Shown here: positions 8,482-16,569 of the stretch, piece by piece | How the letters are laid out: each line of letters begins with the position of its first letter | How positions within the stretch are numbered: the first letter of the stretch is position 1 | Assembly: GCF_900129445.1 (NCBI RefSeq) | Contig: NZ_FQVT01000022.1 | Span: 1 to 37,202, forward strand | Length of the DNA: 37,202 bases | From: Salegentibacter echinorum | GTDB lineage: Bacteria; Bacteroidota; Bacteroidia; Flavobacteriales; Flavobacteriaceae | Direction: 5' to 3' | Position numbers and translations under genes: made by a program | The notes under the pieces: model-generated | Told to the model about the DNA's origin: nothing | Seen by the model: only the letters and a program-made list of their open reading frames with translations | Database searches by the model: none

Positions 8482-9939
8482 ATGGAAGAAAATTTCTCAT
8501 CATCTCCAGAGACTATTGAAAAAGACTCTCCAATGGAAATTAAAGAAAATCATGACGAGAGGCTTGAAGAAAAAATTAAAGTAACAAGTTGTTCTATTGC
8601 AGATCTTTTTCAGCTTCAAAACGTTGCCTTGCCAGGAACGAATATCTCTGGAAAACTTTCGATACCTGAATACCAGCGACCATACGTTTGGAGAAAAAGA
8701 CAATTATCGAAATTAGTTGATGATTTTTCGAAGTTTTTTAATTCTTACGAGCTCGGGGACCCCCATTATTACTTGGGTAGTATTATTATTCACCAGACGG
8801 ATGAGAATTTAAATATTATTGATGGCCAACAAAGAATTACTTCTTTATTACTCTTAGCTGAAATCCAAAACTTCTTATCAAAACCTAAAGTTACTTATTC
8901 GTCACCGCAAAGTATTTTTAGAATAAAAGAGAATATAGAATTTTTAAAATCTAAAAAGCTTCCTGCAATTAATTGGAGGCTTCTCAACGTAACTTTAGTA
9001 ATTACAGATAATGAAGATGATGCCTATACTTTTTTTGAAACTCAAAATACTGGTGGTGTAAGACTCTCAGGTGCAGATATCATTAAATCCCATCACCTAA
9101 GGGCAATAAAAGATAAGAAGTTATTAAATAATAAGGCTCAAAATTGGGAAAGCAACAGTAATGATAATACAAAATATGTCATCGAATTGCTTTGCAAAGC
9201 ACGATGTTGGAACATCGTTTTTTGGGAAAATTTTCCTTTTTACAAACACAAACGAGCAATTAAAAATAAGGTTGTAGAAAAATTCACGGAAAATACAGAA
9301 AAAGAGTCCCGCAATATATCTTTCATTCAGGCCGAAATCGAAAAAACAAATTTTCAGGAAAACATTCGCCTAACTTCTCATTTGAAATCTCTAAGGCAAC
9401 CACTCTACGATGGAGAGAATTATATCGATTTTCTAACAGAATATGTTGAAACCTATGAAGTATTATTTTTGAAAAATGAGGATTACCGAATTGATCCAAG
9501 ATTTTATGATTTTAGAAATAAATTAATAAGTGGTAAGGACGGTACAATATTTTTAAAAGAATTATTTGAAATACTACTTCTCTGCTATGTGAGTAAATTT
9601 GGATATAAGGATATTTATGAATTTTCACTGTGGACATTTCGCTATGTTTATTCTCTTAGAGTCATAAAAAAGAGAACAGTGAGAGAGGACACTATGACCA
9701 GTTTTGTAAAAGAAACTTTTATTCTTGATAAGGTATTTAGCACCTATTCGCATAGAGAAGTGATAAATATTCTTAAAAAATACTCCTATAAATTTAATGA
9801 TGAAAATTGTGGGGACAACAATGTAAAAGGAAGGTATATTCGAGGATTGGGAAAATATTTTACAATTAACTTTTCGAATGGAATCGTAACTAAAGATTTC
9901 GATAGTAAACTAAAAAAAGATATATATGGAAAAATGTAA
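8482..9939 (+). CDS. DUF262 (GmrS-like) protein without HNH domain
   Basis: DUF262 is the ParB/Srx-fold NTPase domain of type IV restriction enzymes such as GmrSD, BrxU and SspE, which use nucleotide hydrolysis to control a DUF1524 nuclease. This 485-residue protein has the family box IPEYQRPYVWRKRQL (about residues 60-74), the NTPase box IIDGQQRIT (D114-R118), and the helical sequence FFETQNTGGVRLSGADIIKSH further on. The C-terminal half is helical, and I see no H-x-x-P/N-rich DUF1524 motif in it. It probably depends on the next gene, which has that domain and whose start codon overlaps its end by 14 bases. The N-terminal 30 residues are polar and probably disordered. It may be the S-like half of a split or duplicated GmrSD system. 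Confidence 0.85.
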   Translation: MEENFSSSPETIEKDSPMEIKENHDERLEEKIKVTSCSIADLFQLQNVALPGTNISGKLSIPEYQRPYVWRKRQLSKLVDDFSKFFNSYELGDPHYYLGSIIIHQTDENLNIIDGQQRITSLLLLAEIQNFLSKPKVTYSSPQSIFRIKENIEFLKSKKLPAINWRLLNVTLVITDNEDDAYTFFETQNTGGVRLSGADIIKSHHLRAIKDKKLLNNKAQNWESNSNDNTKYVIELLCKARCWNIVFWENFPFYKHKRAIKNKVVEKFTENTEKESRNISFIQAEIEKTNFQENIRLTSHLKSLRQPLYDGENYIDFLTEYVETYEVLFLKNEDYRIDPRFYDFRNKLISGKDGTIFLKELFEILLLCYVSKFGYKDIYEFSLWTFRYVYSLRVIKKRTVREDTMTSFVKETFILDKVFSTYSHREVINILKKYSYKFNDENCGDNNVKGRYIRGLGKYFTINFSNGIVTKDFDSKLKKDIYGKM

Positions 9940-11896
9940 TCCTCTTCAATTCAAGAGTGAAATAGTTTGTCTTCAAGATCTTTCAACAGCAATATTTTCC
10001 ATTCCTACTTATCAACGTCCATATGTTTGGAAAATTGAACAAATTGATAAGCTTTTGAAAGATTGCGCTAATGCATTTTCCTTTAATAAAGATAAGGGTT
10101 ATTTCATAGGTACTATACTTACTGACAAAAAGGACAACAATTATGAGTTAATTGATGGACAACAACGGTTTACTACCTTGTGGCTTATTGCGTTTGTTTA
10201 CTATAAAAAAGGCATAGAGAGCAAAATCACAAATTTTCTTAGAGACGGTGATAACTTAAGGCTGGATTTCGAAATTAGAAAAGAGGTAAGTAATTATTTT
10301 GAATTGCTACTGGAACATCCAGATGAGGCATTGAAAAAATTTGATTCAGAAGAACTTGAAGAAAAACCTTATCTAATTAATATAATAAAAGCGGTTACAA
10401 TTATTAATGGAATATTAGAGACCCTTATAAACCCAAAGACTAAACAACTAATTGATTTTAAAGATTTTGGTGATTATTTATACACCCAGCTCAAAATTGT
10501 AAACAATATTACTCCTCAAAATGAAAAGTTTGATTTAAATAAATTATTTGCCACGGTAAATAATTCAGGAATTCAATTAGAACAAACAGATATTGTAAAA
10601 GCTAACCTGCTTAGCAAAATAAAAACAGACAAAATTTTATTCAGCAAAATTTGGGAATCATGTGAGAATATGAGTGAATATTTCGAAAGAAATGTCCGAA
10701 AAGTTTTTGCTGCTACTAATTGGAAAAACTTAAAGCCACAAGATTTTGCGGTCTACAATAAAGATATCTTTTTGTTCAAACAAGAAGAAGAAATAGATGA
10801 ATTAGCACTGGGCTATAGTATTCAAGATATCGATGAAGGAAAGGCAGATGAATTTGCTATTAATTCTCCATTGGAGGAAAAGAATAAGCAATACGAGATA
10901 AACTGTGACTCTATCCTAAATTTCGGCCAATTACTTCTTCACACATATCGAATCTACTTATACAGAAATAGAAAACCAGATTTTAATGTACCTTTTCATA
11001 TAGATCGGTTAATAAGCATTTTTAAAAACTTACAGGAAGATACAGAAGAAAATATTAAAAGTTTTTTTGAACTTTTATGGGAGGTCCGTTATGCATTTGA
11101 TTCTAACATCGTGAAATGGATAACAGATTTAGACACTAAAGAAAAACACCTAGAGTTAAGTGTCGTTACAAAAAATGATCAAAAGGAAAACTACACCTAT
11201 TTCGGTCGCAATGTAATTGAAAAATCTGAGCAGTTAATGTTGCAGAGTGTACTATATTTTACCGGTGATTATCTCCGTCAATATTGGCTCACCCCATATT
11301 TATATTTTTTACTTGTAAACAAGGAAAATGATTTGAATCAATTAGAAAAAATTGATAATCAAATGTCACTAACGAAGAAAACTGACAAGGAAGCTAGTTT
11401 CTTGTTGCTTAACCCAAACTACAACCTTTCAAGGGATTTTATTCTAAAAGATTACTTAAATGGGAATTTAGGTACTTCATTTCAACATTATTGGTTTCTT
11501 AAGCTTGAATATATTCTCTGGAAAAATTGGGAAGATCAAAAAGATCCGAAGTTCCAGAAATATAGAATTACTTCCAAAAACTCAGTAGAACATATATACC
11601 CACAAAACCCAGAGTTTGCGAAACGCCTGGAAAAACGGCATATGGATAATTTCGGAAATTTAGTATTGCTAAGCGTAAACCAGAATTCGGAATATAGCCG
11701 TAAAGCGGTAAATGTAAAGCGAGAAGAGTTTAGAAACAAAACAGGTTATGACACATTAAAATCCTACCACATATTTAATAGTTATACTGCGGAATGGAAG
11801 GAAACAACAATAGAATTGCACAAAGAAGAAATGATAGATCTATTTATAGCCCATTACGAAACTTCAAGTTTTTTTAATTCTCCTTTTCAAATTTGA
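9926..11896 (+). CDS. DUF262-DUF1524 (GmrSD-like) type IV restriction enzyme
   Basis: The 656-residue protein carries both halves of a GmrSD-type enzyme. An N-terminal DUF262 domain contains IPTYQRPYVWKIEQI (about residues 25-39) and ELIDGQQRFTTLW (D77-R81). A C-terminal DUF1524 nuclease domain contains VEHIYPQNPE (His556) and MDNFGNLVLLSVNQN (N578, N585), the HNH-like residues of this family. Known relatives cleave DNA carrying modified bases such as glucosylated hydroxymethylcytosine, or phosphorothioated DNA, or act as companions of BREX and Ssp systems. Its ATG lies 14 bases inside the preceding DUF262 gene in another frame, so the two are translationally coupled. The nuclease motifs look intact. 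It is separated by 102 bases from hsdR, which has GC-richer sequence. Confidence 0.88.
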   Translation: MEKCNPLQFKSEIVCLQDLSTAIFSIPTYQRPYVWKIEQIDKLLKDCANAFSFNKDKGYFIGTILTDKKDNNYELIDGQQRFTTLWLIAFVYYKKGIESKITNFLRDGDNLRLDFEIRKEVSNYFELLLEHPDEALKKFDSEELEEKPYLINIIKAVTIINGILETLINPKTKQLIDFKDFGDYLYTQLKIVNNITPQNEKFDLNKLFATVNNSGIQLEQTDIVKANLLSKIKTDKILFSKIWESCENMSEYFERNVRKVFAATNWKNLKPQDFAVYNKDIFLFKQEEEIDELALGYSIQDIDEGKADEFAINSPLEEKNKQYEINCDSILNFGQLLLHTYRIYLYRNRKPDFNVPFHIDRLISIFKNLQEDTEENIKSFFELLWEVRYAFDSNIVKWITDLDTKEKHLELSVVTKNDQKENYTYFGRNVIEKSEQLMLQSVLYFTGDYLRQYWLTPYLYFLLVNKENDLNQLEKIDNQMSLTKKTDKEASFLLLNPNYNLSRDFILKDYLNGNLGTSFQHYWFLKLEYILWKNWEDQKDPKFQKYRITSKNSVEHIYPQNPEFAKRLEKRHMDNFGNLVLLSVNQNSEYSRKAVNVKREEFRNKTGYDTLKSYHIFNSYTAEWKETTIELHKEEMIDLFIAHYETSSFFNSPFQI

Positions 11897-11998
11897 CTAG
11901 CCATTTGCTTGATTGTAATTACACCATAGAACCTTAAATCCCTCAAAATCAAGGAGTTTTTATTTGACTCGAATTCGGAAAACATAAATTAACCAACA

Positions 11999-14900
11999 AT
12001 GCCAACCCAAACTAACGAACAAGCCTTAGAAGCCGCCATCCAGGAAACACTTTCCGGTATTACCATAGAGAGGATCAAAGAGCAGGATCCTAATGCGAAC
12101 ATCGCAGAGGAGTCTGAGCAGTATCTTTCAGGTAATGGTTACTACATTGGTGATCCCGATGATTTTGATGCAAAATATGCCATCGATACAAGAAGGTTCT
12201 GGAGTTTCCTTGAAGAAACGCAAAAGGTGGAACTGGAAAAGCTGCAAAGGCATGGAGACTGGAAATTAAAGATCCTGGAACGCCTGGACAGGATGATCAA
12301 AAAATACGGGGTGTTGCGTATTTTAAAGAAAGGCCTGGACGTAGATGATGCACATTTTACTTTATTTTACCAGGCTCCGCTGGCCAGCAGCAGCGACCGG
12401 GTAAAAAAACTTTTTAATAACAATCAATTTAACGCTACCCGGCAATTACGATATTCTGTTGAGAATCCGCGGGAGGAGATTGATATCGTGATTTTTATAA
12501 ACGGCCTACCTGTTATTACCGCAGAATTAAAAAATCACTGGACCGGACAGAATGCTAAAGTACACGCCCAAAAGCAATACAAGTTTGATCGCGATATAAA
12601 ACAAACTTTGTTAAACTTCGGTCGATGCCTGGTACATTTCGCGGTGGATACCGATGAGGTTTATATGACCACCAAATTAAATGATGGCAATACCTTTTTT
12701 CTGCCTTTTAATAAGGGTGATAATAACGGCAAAGGAAATCCGGTAAATCCCAACGGACATAAAACAGCTTACCTCTGGGAAGAAGTGCTTACTAAAAAAA
12801 GCCTGGCGAATCTTATTCAGCATTTTGTTAGGCTGGACGGGAAAGCTAAAGATCCTTTGAACACAAGAACCCTGTTCTTCCCAAGGTATCATCAAATGGA
12901 TGTGGTACGGCAAATCATAGATCACGCCGGCAAAAATGGTGTAGGGCAAACTTATCTTATTCAGCATTCGGCAGGTTCTGGTAAATCGAATTCCATTACC
13001 TGGGCAGCATTTCAACTTATTGAAACCTATCCCGAGCTAGAAGGAATCCACGGCAGCAAAGGAATGGAAAAACCTTTATTTGATTCTGTAATCGTAGTAA
13101 CCGATAGGCGCTTACTGGATAAACAGATACGAGATAATATTAAAGATTTTTCTGAAGTCAAAAATATAGTAGCTCCCGCCTACTCTTCCAAAGAATTAAG
13201 GGAGAGCCTGGAAAGCGGAAAAAAAATCATCATTACTACTATTCAGAAGTTTCCATTTATTATTGATGGTATTTCAGATTTGAGTGAGAAACGTTTTGCG
13301 GTAGTTATAGATGAGGCGCATAGTTCACAAAGTGGTTCTGCGCATGATAAGATGAACCAGTCTATGGGGCAGCAAGTACAGGAGGAAGATGACGAAGATG
13401 TGCAGGATAAGATCATAAAAGCTATGCAGGCCAGGAAGATGCGCGGAAATGCCTCCTACTTAGCTTTTACTGCCACACCTAAAAACAATACTTTAGAGAA
13501 ATTTGGCGTAAAACAGCAAGACGGTTCCTTTAAGCCTTTTCATCTATATTCTATGAAACAAGCTATTGAAGAAGGCTTTATCCTGGATGTACTGGCGAAT
13601 TATACCACTTATAAAAGTTATTATGAAATCGAGAAATCTATAGAAGATAATCCCCTATTCGATTCCCAAAAAGCACAGAAGAAATTAAAGGCTTACGTAG
13701 AAAGTCATCAACAAACCATAGATACGAAAGCCGAAGTGATCCTGGATCATTTTATTCCTAATATCGTCAATAAGAAAAAACTTAAAGGCAAAGCAAAGGG
13801 GATGGTGGTCACGCAAAGTATAGTTTCTGCCATTCGGTATTATAAAGCTTTAAGCAGGATTCTGGAACAAAGAGGAAATCCCTTCAGGATTTTAATTGCT
13901 TTTTCCGGCTCTAAAACCGTAGATGGAATTGAATATACCGAAGCTGATATGAATGGTTTTGGTGAAAAAGATACCAAAGAAAATTTCGATAAAGACGAAT
14001 ACCGCATTTTAGTGGTTGCGAATAAATACCTTACCGGATTTGATCAACCAAAGCTTACCGCGATGTATGTAGACAAAAAACTGCAGGGTGTTTTGGCCGT
14101 TCAGGCTTTATCAAGATTAAACAGGTCGGCCGATAAGCTGGGGAAGAAAACCGAAGATATTTTTATCCTGGATTTCTTTAATTCTACCGACGATATCAGG
14201 AAATCCTTTGACCCTTTTTATACAGCCACTTCTTTAAGCGGAGCTACAGATATTAATGTACTTCACGAAATAAAAGAAACTTTAGATGAAACCGGAATTT
14301 ACGAACAGCAAGAAGTTGAACTTTTCTGTGAGAAATTCTTTATGAAAGAAGATGCCCAGAAATTGAGTCCGATCATCGATGCGGCTGCATATCGCTTTAA
14401 TACTGAACTGGAACTTGAAGATGAGGACAAAGCCGATTTTAAGATCAAAGCCAAGCAGTTTGTGAAAATTTACGGACAGATGGCGGCAATTATGCCGTAT
14501 GAGATGCTTACCTGGGAAAAATTGTTCTGGTTCCTGAAATTCCTTATTCCGAAATTGATCGTAAAAGATAAAGATGCTGATAATTTGGATGAGTTACTGG
14601 AATCGGTAGATCTATCTACTTATGGATTGGAGCGTACTAAATTAAATGAGGTTATAGGTTTGGATGCATCAGAAACAGGTTTGGATCCGCAAAATCCAAA
14701 TCCACGTGGCGCGCATGGTGAAAAGGAAGAAGACATCCTGGAAAATATTATCAGGAATTTCAATGAAAGATGGTTTCAGGGCTGGGAAGCAACGCCAGAT
14801 GAGCAGCGAATGAAGTTTATCCAGTTGAGTAAACATATTCAGCAACACCAGGATTTTCAAGATAAGGTGGCCAATAATGCCGATCAGCAAAATAGCGACC

Positions 14901-15055
14901 TCGCCCTCAAAAGAATTATTGAAGACGTGATGCGCAAACAAAGAAAAAACGAACTTGACCTCTATCGCCTGTATGCCAAAGACGATGCTTTCTATCAGGC
15001 ATTTTTTGATACGATGAAGAGGATGGTGAGTGCGGGGGAGAGTAGGAATTTTTAA
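11999..15055 (+). CDS. hsdR: Type I restriction enzyme endonuclease/translocase subunit HsdR
   Basis: HsdR pumps DNA toward the bound M2S complex and cuts at a distance. The 1018-residue protein has a PD-(D/E)xK nuclease domain (D162 in EIDIVIF, E176-L-K178 in AELKNH). Two RecA-like helicase domains follow: Walker A SAGSGKSNS (K329), DEAH box VIDEAHSSQSG (D438-H441), motif III AFTATPK, motif V VVANKYLTGFDQP and motif VI QALSRLNR. A C-terminal helical region for binding the methylase follows, ending near SAGESRNF. All catalytic motifs look intact, so the enzyme is probably active. It reads in the same direction as hsdM and hsdS but lies 7.1 kb downstream of hsdS, with five cargo genes between. 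The 102-base gap before it contains no obvious terminator, so long read-through or a separate promoter is possible. Confidence 0.95.
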   Translation: MPTQTNEQALEAAIQETLSGITIERIKEQDPNANIAEESEQYLSGNGYYIGDPDDFDAKYAIDTRRFWSFLEETQKVELEKLQRHGDWKLKILERLDRMIKKYGVLRILKKGLDVDDAHFTLFYQAPLASSSDRVKKLFNNNQFNATRQLRYSVENPREEIDIVIFINGLPVITAELKNHWTGQNAKVHAQKQYKFDRDIKQTLLNFGRCLVHFAVDTDEVYMTTKLNDGNTFFLPFNKGDNNGKGNPVNPNGHKTAYLWEEVLTKKSLANLIQHFVRLDGKAKDPLNTRTLFFPRYHQMDVVRQIIDHAGKNGVGQTYLIQHSAGSGKSNSITWAAFQLIETYPELEGIHGSKGMEKPLFDSVIVVTDRRLLDKQIRDNIKDFSEVKNIVAPAYSSKELRESLESGKKIIITTIQKFPFIIDGISDLSEKRFAVVIDEAHSSQSGSAHDKMNQSMGQQVQEEDDEDVQDKIIKAMQARKMRGNASYLAFTATPKNNTLEKFGVKQQDGSFKPFHLYSMKQAIEEGFILDVLANYTTYKSYYEIEKSIEDNPLFDSQKAQKKLKAYVESHQQTIDTKAEVILDHFIPNIVNKKKLKGKAKGMVVTQSIVSAIRYYKALSRILEQRGNPFRILIAFSGSKTVDGIEYTEADMNGFGEKDTKENFDKDEYRILVVANKYLTGFDQPKLTAMYVDKKLQGVLAVQALSRLNRSADKLGKKTEDIFILDFFNSTDDIRKSFDPFYTATSLSGATDINVLHEIKETLDETGIYEQQEVELFCEKFFMKEDAQKLSPIIDAAAYRFNTELELEDEDKADFKIKAKQFVKIYGQMAAIMPYEMLTWEKLFWFLKFLIPKLIVKDKDADNLDELLESVDLSTYGLERTKLNEVIGLDASETGLDPQNPNPRGAHGEKEEDILENIIRNFNERWFQGWEATPDEQRMKFIQLSKHIQQHQDFQDKVANNADQQNSDLALKRIIEDVMRKQRKNELDLYRLYAKDDAFYQAFFDTMKRMVSAGESRNF

Positions 15056-15082
15056 AAATTAAAAAACGATAAATAGGCATTT

Positions 15083-15814
15083 ATGGCAAAATATTTACGA
15101 ACATCGAGTATTACTGCAGAACTTGAAAATCTAATTCGAGATGCTAAAGAAAAGGTCTATATAATTAGCCCTTATTTGAAGCTTTCCGATCATATTCGAC
15201 AGCTATTAAATGATAAGGAAAGAGAGAAAGTAGAGGTAAGGATAATCTTTGGCAAACAAGAACTTGCACCAACAGAGATGGAGTACCTAGAATCTTTAAG
15301 TTATGTCCGTCTTTACTTCTTCAAAAATCTACATGCAAAATGTTATCTGAATGAATCTAAAATGATAATTGCTTCTATGAATCTATATGAGTTTTCTCAG
15401 CAACACAATCGAGAAATGGGCATTTTAATTGATACTGTAGTTGAGCACGATAGAGAGGCTTATGAAGATGCCATAAAAGATGTAGATTCTATTCTTCATA
15501 ATAGCGAAGATTTTTCTTATGTAAAAGCACCAAAACGACAGCCAAATAAGGAGGCCGAAAAAATCAAACCTAAGGAAACATCGAACAATTTTTCAAATTC
15601 TAAGTACTTAACTACAAAAGAACTTTCTAAAAAGACTGGGCTAAGTAGTAGAAAAGTCAATTCTGTATTAGTGAAAAATGAATTAATGTATAAGAAAGAA
15701 GATGATTGGTATTCAACAGAAAAAGGAAATAAGCTAGGGGCAATTCAAAAGGAAGGAGCTTATGGCAAATTTATAATATGGCCAGAAGAAATAGCAGACA
15801 ATATTCTTAAATAA
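15083..15814 (+). CDS. PLD-family (single HKD) protein with C-terminal HTH-like domain
   Basis: The 243-residue protein has a PLD-type domain in residues 1-150: a helix-strand start typical of PLDc_2 (KVYIISPYLKLSDHI), then one HKD motif, LHAKCYLNESKMIIASMNL, with H84, K86, E91 in place of Asp, and ASMN in place of GSxN. Single-HKD members act as dimers and are usually nucleases (Nuc, BfiI) or phosphodiesterases. A Lys-rich linker follows, then about 70 residues beginning LTTKELSKKTGLSSRKVN, which looks like a winged helix with a terminal domain like those of phage antirepressors. It starts 27 bases after hsdR and is probably cotranscribed. A nuclease accessory to the island is likely; the substrate is unknown. 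Confidence 0.75.
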   Translation: MAKYLRTSSITAELENLIRDAKEKVYIISPYLKLSDHIRQLLNDKEREKVEVRIIFGKQELAPTEMEYLESLSYVRLYFFKNLHAKCYLNESKMIIASMNLYEFSQQHNREMGILIDTVVEHDREAYEDAIKDVDSILHNSEDFSYVKAPKRQPNKEAEKIKPKETSNNFSNSKYLTTKELSKKTGLSSRKVNSVLVKNELMYKKEDDWYSTEKGNKLGAIQKEGAYGKFIIWPEEIADNILK

Positions 15815-15832
15815 ATCTAAAAAAAACACAGC

Positions 15833-16039
15833 ATGAAAGAAAGTATATCTATTGAAAATGTACAGCAAGTTAAGAACGTAGGAGAGTTAAAAAAAATATT
15901 GGAGAAATATTCTGATAATACAGAGCTTGTAGCTAATACTCATAATGGAGTAACTGAATTATATCTTGGTACCACGCATCCAATTGGCGATAGAGATACC
16001 GAAGATGAAACTCTACTAATATTTGGGGGCAAAGAATAG
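15833..16039 (+). CDS. Small acidic protein of unknown function
   Basis: This 68-residue protein starts 18 bases after the PLD gene, with an A-rich stretch before the ATG as is common in Bacteroidota. Residues 15-30 (VGELKKILEKYSDNTE) form a helix followed by a strand pattern, much like small phage-type proteins that begin with a predicted helix ending in an acidic turn. No cysteine cluster, membrane segment or catalytic motif is visible. I do not recognise a named family. It closes the same-strand run that begins at hsdM, so it could be a small partner or inhibitor of the PLD protein. Confidence 0.55.
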   Translation: MKESISIENVQQVKNVGELKKILEKYSDNTELVANTHNGVTELYLGTTHPIGDRDTEDETLLIFGGKE

Positions 16040-16109
16040 TAAATAGCCGATTTTCTAATTTTCCAACTATATTACACTTGGAATTAAGACTTTTCACTAG
16101 GTCAACTAT

Positions 16110-16316
16110 ATGAGCTTAGAAATCACCCACATCCAGGGCGGCGTGCGCGAATTTGAAAAAACCGGGGTTTACCCAGAATACCTGCTTTTCAACCTGCCCG
16201 GCACTAAACAAAGTTGGAGAGTGAAGGTCAAGAAAAAACCACAGACCGGTAATTTAAAAAGTAAAGAAGTGGTCGTCCATGAATACAGCTTTGACGGCCA
16301 CTTTTGTAAAAATTAG
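16110..16316 (+). CDS. Small basic hypothetical protein
   Basis: The 68-residue frame begins MSLEITHIQGG and ends with HEYSFDGHFCKN. It contains alternating hydrophobic residues typical of beta strands (YLLFNLPG, SWRVKVKKK, EVVVHEYSF) and a basic central stretch. Its composition is GC-richer than the genes before it. I know no family for it. It stands alone, 70 bases after the previous small gene and 253 bases before the sensor kinase, and could be the remnant of a larger protein. The protein-like strand pattern favours a real gene, but not strongly. Confidence 0.45.
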   Translation: MSLEITHIQGGVREFEKTGVYPEYLLFNLPGTKQSWRVKVKKKPQTGNLKSKEVVVHEYSFDGHFCKN

Positions 16317-16569
16317 AAGGGTCAATGTAGGCTTCCTTTAAAAATACAGTGTTATTTTATTGATAAATCGATTTAAACTAGAGGCTTATTTCTATAGAAG
16401 AAGCAAGAGTTGCAGTAAAAATCATTTTGCTTCCTACTAAAAACTTACTTTCAAAAATTCAGGATCTATTTTTCAAAAGAATATCTGAAGATAAAAATGA
16501 TCAAATCTTGTAGGGTAAGTTAATACTAATCCCGGTCTTTTTATAATTGCTTTTATTTATTTTCGCTTT

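Noticed and set aside
16382-16513. 43-codon open stretch reading LISIEEARVAVKIILL and on to a stop
   Set aside because: It has no ATG, GTG or TTG start and an upstream stop at 16379-16381. It may be a remnant of a small gene, but support is too thin to annotate.
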